In this document: piece by piece, positions 25,141 to 35,592 of the stretch
How positions within the stretch are numbered: position 1 is the stretch's first letter
How the letters are laid out: every line of letters starts with the position of its first letter
Origin: Atriophallophorus winterbourni
Taxonomy: Eukaryota; Platyhelminthes; Trematoda; Plagiorchiida; Microphallidae
Assembly (NCBI GenBank): GCA_013407085.1
Contig: JACCGJ010001492.1
Coordinates: 1-64,000 of the forward strand
Length of the DNA: 64,000 nucleotides
Direction of reading: 5' to 3'
Translations under genes and position numbers: made by a program
Notes under the pieces: model-generated
What the model saw: the letters and a program-made list of their open reading frames with translations, nothing else
Database searches by the model: none
Told to the model about the DNA's origin: nothing

Positions 25141-25363
25141 TGACTCCACAACTTAATGGAAAAGAGAAAGAACTCAACAAAACAATTTCTAAAAAGCCCG
25201 ACTCAAATTACAATCCAAAATCCTCGGGTTAAAACCTTAGTGTTATATGTACGAACATGACCGAGACAAGTAAAACGCAAAACATGACTTAGTTGAGTAG
25301 TAAAAACTCTGTAGTCAGATAAGACTAGCCGTAGTTACTCCATCATCAATAGATCGACTGAAA

Positions 25364-25410
25364 CGTTGGTAACGCTTCACTTCTGACAACGAAGCCTCGT
25401 CAGACCAACG
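25364..25410 (-). ncRNA. Hammerhead ribozyme motif, PLE type
   Basis: On the minus strand: stem I CGTTGGT (25410-25404) pairs perfectly with ACCAACG (25370-25364). The core CTGACGA is at 25403-25397. Stem II GCTTC/GAAGT has a 7-nt loop. GAAG replaces GAAA at 25378-25375. CGTT at 25374-25371 gives a minimal stem III with predicted cleavage after T 25371. PLE terminal repeats are known to carry hammerheads with very short stem III; the fit here is visual. Confidence 0.75.
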
Positions 25411-26640
25411 GTTATAGTCAGGACAAGGAACATGATTAAGTAGTAGTTAACCCCCACCACTGATTTGACGTTACTGCTAAACAGCCTATAATACGCCTAC
25501 AGTGTGTCACGTCTCGTGGGAATGACCAGAATCAATGGTCGATTTTCATAGTAGTGTGTTCAGATAAAATTAATACAACTGAACACGGTCAAGGTCGGTT
25601 GACACAGCGGCCCACATACGGAAAAGTACATAACTAACGGGGATGCGGTTAAGCTATTTTCGAAGAAAAACAAAAATCTAATTAACTAGTAGGTATAATG
25701 TGAATAACAACTATTTACCTACGCATCAGTGCCGATCGCCAGATTGTGGAGATTTCTGCCCCATCCACCTTATTGACCGCTTGTCGACGTGCCTTACCAA
25801 TTTCGACCGCCTCTGCATGTAGGCGTTCGCTATACGGTTTAATACCGCGTCTCAATATTTCCACGTTGTCTAGATCGACGCTGTGACCCTTATCTAAAAC
25901 TTGCTCCGCCAAGGCGGAATCACGAATAAGGGATTGATATTCCCTCGCATCCCGGGGATGTCTCCGGACACGCTTTCGGTGTTCTTCGATTCTAGTGTGA
26001 ATTTCCCTGGAAGTCTGGCCTATGTAAACACACGAACAGTCCTTACAGTTGATTCTGTAGATGCTGTACGTGACGCTAGATAAAGGCGTCTTATCCTTGA
26101 GGTGCATCAGAACCGAACGTATAGTTTTCTCTTTCTTATAAGTTACGCGTATGGCCGCCTGGTTCAAGATTCTACGTATCGCTTCACATATGCATTTTAC
26201 ATACTGTATACAAACTGTATCCCGCAAATTTTTCTCCGATTTTTGTGAGGGGTATTTGATCTTCATCAATTGGCGTTTACAAAACTTTTTTATTAACCGT
26301 CGTCTATGAGACTTTGGCTCGGTTCCCGGTACGGCTGTTTTCGGTATGTTTCGTCGGTGCAGAAGTGCTCTATCATATGGAAAATGGATCAGCAATGGAC
26401 CTGAGAACATGTATTGGATGAGCTGAAGTGTATCTCAGTAGCATCTGTATCGATAGGTTTCCGTTAGACATAAGCTTTCATTTTCCCGTCTACATTTTGT
26501 GCTGAACAGTCCAAAATTGTAGAGTGCCTGTGCAAGATTCCACTCCGATTTGTGATCGAAATATGTTGGTCTATTTCATTTCTAAGAAAGAACTACTTCG
26601 TATTTAATGCGCAATTACATAAAAATAAGAAGTGTTGGCC
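25364..26640 (-). mobile_element. Penelope-like element copy 1: RT C-terminus, GIY-YIG domain, 3' region with ribozyme
   Basis: The minus-strand frame 26410-25715 (231 codons) contains TYSIYRINCKDCSCVYIGQT followed by SREIHTRIEEHR. This is the GIY-YIG endonuclease fold that canonical PLEs carry C-terminal to the RT. The Tyr and Gly of the YIG half, the Arg of TRIEEH and the downstream Glu region are visible. It ends in VDGAEISTIWRSALMRR. Upstream of 26410 the RT-to-linker part (ILDCSAQNVDGKMKAYV, then RKPIDTD) is readable but stops interrupt it. The 3' untranslated region runs to a hammerhead motif at 25364-25410. The remainder of the RT is missing. Confidence 0.92.
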
Positions 26641-27462
26641 ATATTTAACCGATATCTCCAGTACATGCGAACATGTATATGGAGTATTTCGAAAAGAAAG
26701 CCCTTAACAATGAAGGGCTTACGCCAAAATTATAATGGCGCTATGTTGATGACACATTTGTTATCTTCAAGCGAGATCAGTTTATGGCCATCTTCAACTG
26801 TTTAAATGAAATAGACTCGCGTATTACGGTCACAAATGAACTTGAATCATGCACTGGCAATCTTCCATTTTTGGACTGTATAGCTTTAAGAACAGCATAT
26901 GCAGAATCAATTGTAAGGACTGTTCAGGTGTTTACATAGATACGGGCCACATCGTTGATCTAGATAATGTGGAAATATTGAGACGTGGTATTAAACCGTA
27001 TAGCGAACGCCTACATACGGAGGCGGTCGAAATTGGAAGGGCATGTCGACAAGCGGTCAATAAGGGGAATTGGACAGAAGTCTCCACAATCTGGCGCTCG
27101 GCACTGATGCGTAGGTAAATAGTTGTTATTTACATTGTACCTACTAGTTAATTAGATTTTTGTTTTTCTTCAGAAATAGCTTAACCGCAGCCCCGTTAGT
27201 TATGTACTTTTCCGCATGTGGGCCGCTGTGTCAACCGACCTTGACCGTGTTCACTTGTATTAGTTTTATCTGGACACACTACTAGGAAAATCGACGATTG
27301 ATCCTGGTCATTCCCACGAGACGTGACACTGTAGCGTATTATTGGCTGTTTAGCGGCAAGGTCTAATCATTGGTGGGGGTTGACTACTACTTAATCATGT
27401 TCCTTGTCCTATCACCCTTGGTCTGACGAAGTTTGTGTCAAAAGTGAAACGTTACCCAAAAA
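26641..27462 (+). mobile_element. Penelope-like element copy 2, head-to-head with copy 1, two internal deletions
   Basis: Plus-strand translation starts with NMYMEYFEKKALNNEGLTPK and the catalytic WRYVDDTFVIF (YVDD codons at 26742-26753). It continues to LESCTGNLPFLDC near 26880. Then an internal deletion joins directly to YAESIVRTVQ / CRINCKDCSGVYI of the GIY-YIG domain. A second deletion removes the catalytic-Arg helix (VYIDTGHIVDLDN). The end EVSTIWRSALMRR and the 3' region match copy 1 closely, ending with the ribozyme at 27418-27459. The two copies form a large imperfect inverted repeat (arms about 25364-25900 and 26940-27460). Confidence 0.9.
27418..27459 (+). ncRNA. Hammerhead ribozyme motif, PLE type
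   Basis: TTGGT (27418-27422), core CTGACGA (27423-27429), a partly disrupted stem II (GTTTG-TGT-CAAAAGT), GAAAC (27446-27450), GTT with predicted cleavage after 27453, then ACCCAA closing stem I. Stem II has lost one base relative to the copy at 53.96 kb. Confidence 0.7.
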
Positions 27463-27663
27463 CCTCCTGTAACCGATTGCACTCTAATTTCTTTGTAAAG
27501 TTTTATTTCAAATCCATCACGATCGATTGTGAAATACCCATTTTACAAAAATTAAATTCTGCGACGATTGGCAAAATTCGAAGTTGCTCCGCAGTCAATC
27601 GACTTGACCTTCGATTATATTATATAAACTTATTATAAACTTACAGAAACGGTTCCGGTGTAT

Positions 27664-27967
27664 TGCATGCAATAACGTGATTAAAAACGGTAAATGCTTT
27701 CACGCTGGATTCTTAATCCTGATATAATAATTCACGATATAGTTAGAATCTGCTCAGCGAAAAATCATTGTTAATCGAACTGGTGAGATCGCATGTGTGC
27801 GAAAGGTAGTATCCGCGCAATATCTGTAAGCAGTTGGTTTGGTCTTTGACCTAACCAAATTATGTGATCGACGCATGCGGATCGTAAACTTACTGTCCCT
27901 ACCTAATGAGAGCAAACAGCACGAAACCGGTCGTAAGGTGTATGTGAAGGAACTGCATGCAATAACG
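27664..27967 (+). repeat. Hammerhead repeat R2, one full monomer (about 290 bp) with duplicated ends
   Basis: TGCATGCAATAACG occurs at 27664 and again at 27954, so the segment is one monomer plus a 14-bp overlap. Order inside: hairpin H2 GGATT/AATCC (27707-27719), hairpin H1 TTGGTT..GGTC/GACC..AACCAA (about 27835-27859), then a hammerhead (27897-27938). The same order is found in the R1 and other R2 copies. Location: 200 bp beyond the ribozyme of PLE copy 2. Confidence 0.7.
27897..27938 (+). ncRNA. Hammerhead ribozyme motif, R2 type (slightly decayed)
   Basis: Stem I CCCTAC/GTAAGG with one mismatch; core CTAATGA (G5 to A); stem II GAGC-AAACA-GCAC with one mismatch; GAAA at 27923-27926; ACCGGT; predicted cleavage after C 27932 (GUC). 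The G5 change would abolish activity in this copy. Confidence 0.6.
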
Positions 27968-28560
27968 AATTTTGAGTGATGATGATGTTATGACAGATGA
28001 CGATTTAATGAGATCATCCAAACCGTTAAAAGAATACGATTTATTGTATTGCTTTGATCAGCTAGCGAAATCTGGCATAAAAAGTTGCAAAATGTTGGAG
28101 AGTACATTTGATAAGACAAGTTATAGTTACATTGAGTGCATAATAAAACACAACAGGACTAACGGGTTTGAAGTCGAATGGTTACGCTGAGCTGGAATAT
28201 CGATGGTCCGGTTTGGTTATTTGATACTTTTGCGCGATATGATTTCAACGTGGCTCCATGTCGGTTGGCCGAATATAACGCTTTTCAATTTGTTCCTGGT
28301 AGCCATCACAGACCAAGGATCTGAACAATAATTGAACAGCTGGGGATGAAAATTGAGATTGCGCAGCTCGAGTGATTTCATTTCCTAAATCAATTGGGTT
28401 AACGCCTATAGGAGCAAAGAAACTCTAGATTTGGCTCGAAAACTCTCACACGTAGTCTTATACCAGGTGAACTAATTATCACCCACAATCTATTTTATTC
28501 AGAATTCCACATCCAAAATTATCAATAATCGACCAGTCTTCAACACATGGTTGTACTGTA
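27968..28560. other. No recognisable gene
   Basis: An acidic open frame ends at 28190 (first ATG near 27990, about 66 codons) without a known domain. Confidence 0.4.
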
Positions 28561-28639
28561 AGAGGGTTATTTTTATGTCAGATCACAGGAGGAAACATTC
28601 CACTCCAGTCCGAAGGTCGACGTTGTTGACCAACAGCCC

Positions 28640-28990
28640 GAAGCCACTCGATCTAACGGGATCAAGCCGTCTCCGTTTCCTGTCTACTTGCGATTGTTCC
28701 ACAATTCAACTCCGAAGTTAAAATTGCAAATGCTTATCACATTCCCGCCCGAATATCAAAACGGTAATTGGGCGTGTCTATGACAAAGAACAGAATACAC
28801 GCCTGCTTTAATAAGCAAATCTTGTAACCACGACAATGTTCTCAGCTTGTCGTTGCGCTGATTTTTTAGGCAATTTGGTGTCAACCGGTTTCTCTGAAGC
28901 CCTCGTTACATTGTGCTTGTTCGATCAAGCTTGACGAAATCCATATCGTTCAAATTCTTTTGACATTGTCTATCTGTCTCTAGACTGGTT
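28640..28990. repeat. Weak third member of the 15-16 kb repeat
   Basis: Blocks CAATTCAACTCCGAAGTTAA, TTGCAAATGCTTATCACATT and GCGTGTCTATG follow the order seen at 15800-15910. Divergence is high. Confidence 0.4.
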
Positions 28991-29619
28991 GCCACTTGAA
29001 ACATCCTCACGCAATTATTCGGAAGCACCGATTCCTCGGGATTTCGATAATTTTAATAGGACTTTTCAGCGTTTTCTGCCATTAGGTTTCGCTAGATGAC
29101 AGTGTTCCGCATATCATGATCTTCACCATGGCACTTCACGTTTGTAAAATATACTCACTGCCGAAGTACCACAATTTCACCTGAAGTGCAAGGAGAATAT
29201 CAATCACTTCGGGCCTGTTTTCTTTAGAATTTTTGATTAATGGAAATGTTGTCATAACACACTGAACCGATTATTATACCAAAAATGGAAGGGCTCGTAT
29301 CGAATAATTCCTGGTTGTTATCTAGTTGCTTGTACCGTTCACGTGATACAAAGTTCCACAATCTTTCGTTTTATAGATAGCCTATAACTAATTTTAGCAA
29401 CAGCTTTTAGACCAATGAATTAGGTTTTCTCCTACCGGGTTAAGGTTCATTTTTGATAAATGGAGTCGGCCACAATAGGTCAAGGCGACGTGGCCAAGTA
29501 AATCGTGATCAAAACTTTTATGACATGGACGATCCACACTTCGAGGGCAACCGAATTAAAGTTACCCACGTTCACCCCGAATACTACAACGCAATGGAAC
29601 ACCATTTTGTTAAAGTTTA
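28991..29619. other. No recognisable gene
   Basis: Spacer without motif. Confidence 0.4.
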
Positions 29620-29872
29620 TTAGACGTAGAATAAGGATACAGCAGATACAGCTCTTGGCTGATGAACGCAGATCACACGACCGGCGTGCAACTGACGCCC
29701 TACAACCGAGTTCTGACTATCGTTTCAAGCGCTGCGGGAGCGATTGTTCCTCCGAATCGGACAGTTTAGTAATTCGAAAAGCTGTAGAACATGAAAATCC
29801 ATGCGATTGTGATGTACATCCATGGTCGACATCGACCGAAGGTGGCCAACAACAACAACAACAACAACAATA
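29620..29872 (+). mobile_element. RTE-like LINE 3' end with (CAA)n tail
   Basis: The frame reads QLLADERRSHDRRATDALQP, then YRFKRCGSDCSSESDS, a decayed C-terminal Cys finger. The tail is CATGGTCGACATCGACCGAA, then GGTGGCC and (CAA)8. It matches the ends at 4197-4430, 49545-49600 and 58500-58735. The apparent poly-Gln at the end of the open frame is simply the translated CAA tail. Confidence 0.85.
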
Positions 29873-30925
29873 AGGATGCACTCTATGTGATGTAAGCAGA
29901 CTTCCTTTATAATGGGGAATCCGCTGTGCGTCCTCGGTGGTTGTCGTGAGTAAAAATATCGCGGAAGATTTCATGCCCCCGGAATTATTTCGCCTCATGA
30001 GTCTTCTTCTAATAGTCTTTCCAAATTGCATACCGTTCACTAGCCCTCCAACAGCCCTTGTTTCCGACAAGTTCTCATGAATGATTCTCTTTCGCTACGT
30101 TGATGAAGTAGCTTTTATCTGGCACTCTACAAAAGAGAGCTTCACATTCCTCCCTGACTACCTCTTAAACCTGTCTCGGTTAAAATTTTGAAACTCCGGA
30201 TTATTGAAATTTTATAATTATATCATAGGCCATGGAAGATGATTATGTTTTTACCGCCAACTCCTTAATCTATGATCATTTTGTTTTGCGATCATCCTTA
30301 TGTAGGTGACCGCTCGATCTGATGAGACGTCAACGTATTTTTAAATGTAGCCATAGTTTCCTATATAAAAGCAACATTTTTTACTGAGCTGTTCCCTCAG
30401 AACTCTCTTGTATATGCATGCACAAAGTTGCGGGAAAAAAGTTTATTCACTACATTTTTTCTTCTCAGCATTAAAATATCATTTCTAGCTGGGCATCAGA
30501 GAAATTCCAAAACAAATTATTTATTCAAAAAAATTTAACGCATCAGCAAAAAATGCACGTCGTTTCTCGTTTCGATTGACACATCACTACCCGAAGCGGA
30601 ATAACCAATGTGTCTTAAGGCTACCCTGAGAAGCCGTTTAAAACATTTTTACAACAGTTTCACGCAAATTAGATGCATATGTGAATAATAACAATAATCT
30701 CGACGTTGCGTCGAAATACCGACACTCTGACAACTGAATTAGCGCCGCGAAAATTCCAATGATAATCTTGGAGCTTGAATATTGAATCTGCCGTTTACTC
30801 TGAATGTTTTTTTCATTTTGCTGAAAATTCGTGAACACGAATAAAGTCATTCTTCTTCTTCTTCTATCGTCCAGAGTCTATAGTATTTTCAAAAACAAAG
30901 CTTGAAGAAAATAACAGCATACAAC
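29873..30925. other. No recognisable gene
   Basis: Contains a (TTC)n run at 30851-30865. No coding motif. Confidence 0.4.
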
Positions 30926-30964
30926 CATGGTCGGCTTCGTGCTGTTTTCACTCATCACGTAGGG
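30926..30964 (-). ncRNA. Decayed hammerhead motif, R2 type
   Basis: Minus strand: CCCTAC, core GTGATGA (C3 lost), stem II GTG-AAAACA-GCAC-like, GAAG and GCCGAC in place of GAAA and ACCGGT. Clearly related to 48951-48992 but inactive by inspection. Confidence 0.5.
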
Positions 30965-32221
30965 ACTGTATGACCACGGTCCATGTTCGTTGAACATTAC
31001 AGCGTCCGTCGCCTGAGTTAACACTAAAGGTGTAGCATCTCATGTTACAGTGAGAATTGTTTGAACCAATAGAATCAATGCCCCTTTTCCGTGTATTTGC
31101 TTATTAAAATCTGATTCTGTTAGACCATTATTAAGTTTATAACAATGCTTCGCGTAAATACAGTGAATATTAAAAACGTCAGCTGAGATCAGTTTGTTTT
31201 ACGTAACCGTGCATAGTGTAATCGCAACATAACACCAAACGCATTAACATGATAAAACTGGTTTAATCACAAACAAATTAATCTCTCAACAATTTTACCG
31301 CCAACCAGCGCAAAAGATCAAAGCCAAATCAGTGAAATTCATTCAATGAAAACAATAGCTACTTCAGTCTGGGAGTTACATCAATTTATTGCCCATAATC
31401 TTGCGCCGATTCCATTAGTCGTAGTTGCACGAGGTCATAAATACCATCAACCATTTGCCAGAAATGGCTAATTAGCTCGTTCCATATCCATAACATATTC
31501 ATTCATATTCATGCGGTATACAATGTTGTTTGTTTGATGTTTGCCGCCATTTTCAAATTATACAACCCTGTATGAACGCAAATGACCACTACTGGTAACA
31601 TTAAACAACGCGTTTCCAAGTTGACCGTAATAAATCAATGTAGAATTTAAATCTACACCTAGCAGGAATCGCAGTCTGTATCAAATGTCCGATCGATTAA
31701 TCATATGGGCGTCATTAGTTAACCGAAGTTGAACCAGGCGCTGTTGCGATCTCCATGGCTATAAGGAAAAGAGGTAGAGATAAACTGGCGCCAAACGTAA
31801 CGAGGCCCATTTTAATCAACTCTTTTATCGTCCACATTGTTTTTGAATGTCTCAGTTACAGGACGAAGAAGCGGGTGATTATATACAACTATCACAAACT
31901 GCACAAGAAACTACGTGACGTATAGTGGAACTAATGTGAGAGGACGCAGAATTCACCACCGTGGCTCTAGTAATATCTTACCTCGTTACTACAAAGATTA
32001 TCTCCATGATTTATGGCTGGCAGGCAGAATGAAATACCACTGAAAGATCAAACGCATTCCGCGATACGAAGGTGGATGTCTGTGGTAGACCGAGAAAAAA
32101 TGACAGCTGATAGAAGATGGCCAGATGTGTTTTTCTTCCACAGCATGTCAGATTAGCTTATCTCCAATTGTTTGAAACCACCGTACGAGACTGGTAAACG
32201 GAATCACCATAAAAACGATTG
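30965..32221. other. No recognisable gene
   Basis: AT-rich; nothing identified. Confidence 0.4.
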
Positions 32222-33515
32222 TGATAACAAGATTCAAGATTTATGGTGAAAAAAGAAAATAGCTGTACAATACCGTAGGATATATGTATAAAATTTAACA
32301 ACTCGTTACTTTAATGTTTGCGTCCATGTGCATCAAGTGAGGAGCAAAAGTAATTCAAATTTTGATATGGAAGGAGTAAATTTCGTAAATTTCGACCGGC
32401 AATATACGTTTGAATAATTTGTTTTTTATTTATGTGGTGTAAGAAGAAAACACTGGGATCCACACAGTATTATTCAACATAAAAGATCTTCACGTTTGCT
32501 TGAAAATCATTTCGTTTGATGAGGAAACCATTTCTGGTTGCAAGCTGTTCCACAAAACGCATACACAATCTGCGTAAAAATTGCGGGTAGAGTTCAATCG
32601 GGAATGTGGGATTTGAAGGGTCAGGTTGTGACTGCCGGTCGGGAGATTGAGGCCAATTGTATATAGGTGTCTGAGTGAGTGGGCTGGCGTATGGATTATT
32701 CGGCATGTCAGAATTAGGTCAACTGGGATGCGCCTGCGCTTGAGGGTGCACAATCTAAGTCTAATCAGTCGTTGCTCAAAGAGCAGATTATGTAATCGAT
32801 TAACCCTTTTAGTTGCCTTATGATAATTCCTTTCGAGGAGCGAGGTGTCTTTTTCTATCCATGTTGTCCAAGCTTTTGCTGTATAGTCCACAATTGGATG
32901 TATGTATGTATTGAGTGTCTTTGACAATTGAGTATTGTGTGAAACGTCCGAAAAATCGTCTGAGGAGTTAAGTATGCTGCATTCACGCTTATAGACAACC
33001 TCACTTTGCAGACTGTTTTTCAAATTTCACCCACCCAGATACTGAGATCTTTCTGCGATATACTCCACTCAAGCTTGTGACTGCTAAGTTCGTAGGAGAA
33101 AAAGAAAGGTTTCGCCAAATTGAAACATTTCGCTCTTGCGGAAGTTGAAGGCTGCTTGTTTTGAATTGACCACTGCTGCAGCTGATTTAAGTCTGCTTGT
33201 ATAACATTGCAATCCTCAACATAGTCAACCTTCGTCCAAATTTTTATTTCGTCGGCGGAAAGAACAAGTTTACATCGTACCAGTTTCGATAGATCATTTA
33301 TGAGTATTAGGAACAGTATTGGACCAAGTACTGAACCTTGTGGTACATCGCTCGTGGCCTCAATACTTTGAGAAATTTTGCCAACAGAAAAAGTGAGAAA
33401 AAATTCATAAGTCATTACGATTTGCAGGATTGAGTGTTTGCACTGTTTTTTTGCTGAAAGATATTTGCTAATCATTGTTGAGTTAAACAACGTTATATTA
33501 ACAAGACGCTTAAAG
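32222..33515 (-). mobile_element. CR1-like LINE, family B copy 2, RT and complete 3' end
   Basis: The minus frame 33490-33020 reads SDVPQGSVLGPILFLILIND, then the degenerate catalytic box VLSADEIKIWTKV. The next frame (33023-32490) gives KNSLQSEVVYKRECS, LNTYIHPIVDYTAKAWTTWI, LKRRRIPVDLILTCRI and NFYADCVCVLWNSLQPEM. The 3' UTR ends in CACCATAAATCTTGAATCTT (32226-32245). It aligns with 10490-11235 up to the same end. A frameshift at about 33020 and loss of the second catalytic Asp (ADE) mean it is inactive. Confidence 0.9.
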
Positions 33516-33819
33516 ATGGAGCGAGCACCACAATGCAGTGGTCAATAATGAGTTAGTTAATCTATGAGGTAAGTAAGCCAGAATAATTGGAATAATTATT
33601 TTGTGTCCGTGGCATACCGCATCAAGCAGGGAATAAAAAGGAAATTGAAACACTGAATTAAAAGTAATTTTGATCAAGAATGTAATCAGTTTCTTGAGCT
33701 TGGCCGGGTGGACATAGCTACAGCATGATAATAAGTGGAGTTTACCAGGGTTTTACTTTGAAACCACATTTCAATACAGTATCATAGAGATATTCCCGAT
33801 CAAGCAATAGAGGCGCTTC

Positions 33820-34535
33820 AAATTCGAAATTCAAGAATTTATGGTTGAAATCTTACAACTCCAAAGGTTATTCGTATAATGACTAAAAATATCTCAATTG
33901 ATGTATTGAGAAAATCGACAGGTTTATAGGTAAAATAGTGTCATGTATTATCTTAGTAAGATAAAAAGTATTCGTAAGCATATCGTGTGAATTTGCACTA
34001 TTCAAGTTATTTAATCGGGTTATAAAGTGGTGTTACTGAGAAAAAGTGCATCCAGTTTCTTCCCGAAAATCTTTTTACTAGATGAGTGTATAACGTCTGA
34101 CATTAAGGAGTTTCATACGAAACAAACGCGCATAGAAAATGAGAAGCGACAGCAGTTCCGGTGAGAATGTACTATATACAAAGCCAAACTATGACTGCGT
34201 GTGGTGTGGCTTGACCGGAGACTAAATAAATACATCAAATGATGAAACTTTGAGTTCAGTATTTCGTGTTTTGTGATTTCGGACAAAATCTCGTCTGTGA
34301 GCCAAATTATCCAAAGTAAGATTCACTAGTCGTTCCTTATAAAGTAGGCTTCGAAGACCGCACAACATTTTAGTTGCTCTGCGATATTTCCGTTTGCGCA
34401 GCTTGATGCCGTTTTGTAGTCATAGTTCCAAATCTTTCATGTTGTAAGCAAACACTGTTTTATAAATGTATTTAAGTGCAGGGGATGAGTCGAGTGAAAA
34501 AATTTCAAATATACGTCGAAGCATACCAGATTAAT
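33820..34535 (-). mobile_element. CR1-like LINE, family C copy 3, 3' part
   Basis: Matches 18170-18830 and 21637-22060 over blocks such as CATTAAGGAGTTTCATACGA, GCAGTTCCGGTGAGAATG and CGTCGAAGCATACC. It ends near 33826 in the minus-strand TTCAACCATAAATTCTTGAA. Reading frames are destroyed. Upstream it runs toward the assembly gap. Confidence 0.75.
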
Positions 34536-34592
34536 TAATGTAGATTGATCTCATATCCAACACGCCCTTACACTTTGAACATCATTGTTCGT

Positions 34593-35592
34593 NNNNNNNN
34601 NNNNNNNNNNNNNNNNNNNNNNNNNNNNNNNNNNNNNNNNNNNNNNNNNNNNNNNNNNNNNNNNNNNNNNNNNNNNNNNNNNNNNNNNNNNNNNNNNNNN
34701 NNNNNNNNNNNNNNNNNNNNNNNNNNNNNNNNNNNNNNNNNNNNNNNNNNNNNNNNNNNNNNNNNNNNNNNNNNNNNNNNNNNNNNNNNNNNNNNNNNNN
34801 NNNNNNNNNNNNNNNNNNNNNNNNNNNNNNNNNNNNNNNNNNNNNNNNNNNNNNNNNNNNNNNNNNNNNNNNNNNNNNNNNNNNNNNNNNNNNNNNNNNN
34901 NNNNNNNNNNNNNNNNNNNNNNNNNNNNNNNNNNNNNNNNNNNNNNNNNNNNNNNNNNNNNNNNNNNNNNNNNNNNNNNNNNNNNNNNNNNNNNNNNNNN
35001 NNNNNNNNNNNNNNNNNNNNNNNNNNNNNNNNNNNNNNNNNNNNNNNNNNNNNNNNNNNNNNNNNNNNNNNNNNNNNNNNNNNNNNNNNNNNNNNNNNNN
35101 NNNNNNNNNNNNNNNNNNNNNNNNNNNNNNNNNNNNNNNNNNNNNNNNNNNNNNNNNNNNNNNNNNNNNNNNNNNNNNNNNNNNNNNNNNNNNNNNNNNN
35201 NNNNNNNNNNNNNNNNNNNNNNNNNNNNNNNNNNNNNNNNNNNNNNNNNNNNNNNNNNNNNNNNNNNNNNNNNNNNNNNNNNNNNNNNNNNNNNNNNNNN
35301 NNNNNNNNNNNNNNNNNNNNNNNNNNNNNNNNNNNNNNNNNNNNNNNNNNNNNNNNNNNNNNNNNNNNNNNNNNNNNNNNNNNNNNNNNNNNNNNNNNNN
35401 NNNNNNNNNNNNNNNNNNNNNNNNNNNNNNNNNNNNNNNNNNNNNNNNNNNNNNNNNNNNNNNNNNNNNNNNNNNNNNNNNNNNNNNNNNNNNNNNNNNN
35501 NNNNNNNNNNNNNNNNNNNNNNNNNNNNNNNNNNNNNNNNNNNNNNNNNNNNNNNNNNNNNNNNNNNNNNNNNNNNNNNNNNNNNNNNNNNN
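34593..35592. other. Assembly gap of exactly 1000 N
   Basis: A run of 1000 undetermined bases, a round figure typical of a placeholder gap. Open frames reported across it are meaningless. Confidence 0.99.

Noticed and set aside
25901..26083. Plus-strand frame inside the PLE ORF
   Set aside because: Shadow of the GIY-YIG coding strand.
21265..28190. Shared DQLAK in the small frames at 21265-21447 and 27972-28190 as a sign of a gene family
   Set aside because: Only five residues match and the surrounding sequence does not align.
29505..29873. Open frame ending in poly-glutamine
   Set aside because: The glutamines are the translated (CAA)n tail of an RTE element, not a host polyQ protein.
29717..30070. 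Minus-strand frame with a poly-cysteine run
   Set aside because: Antisense reading of the RTE CAA tail.
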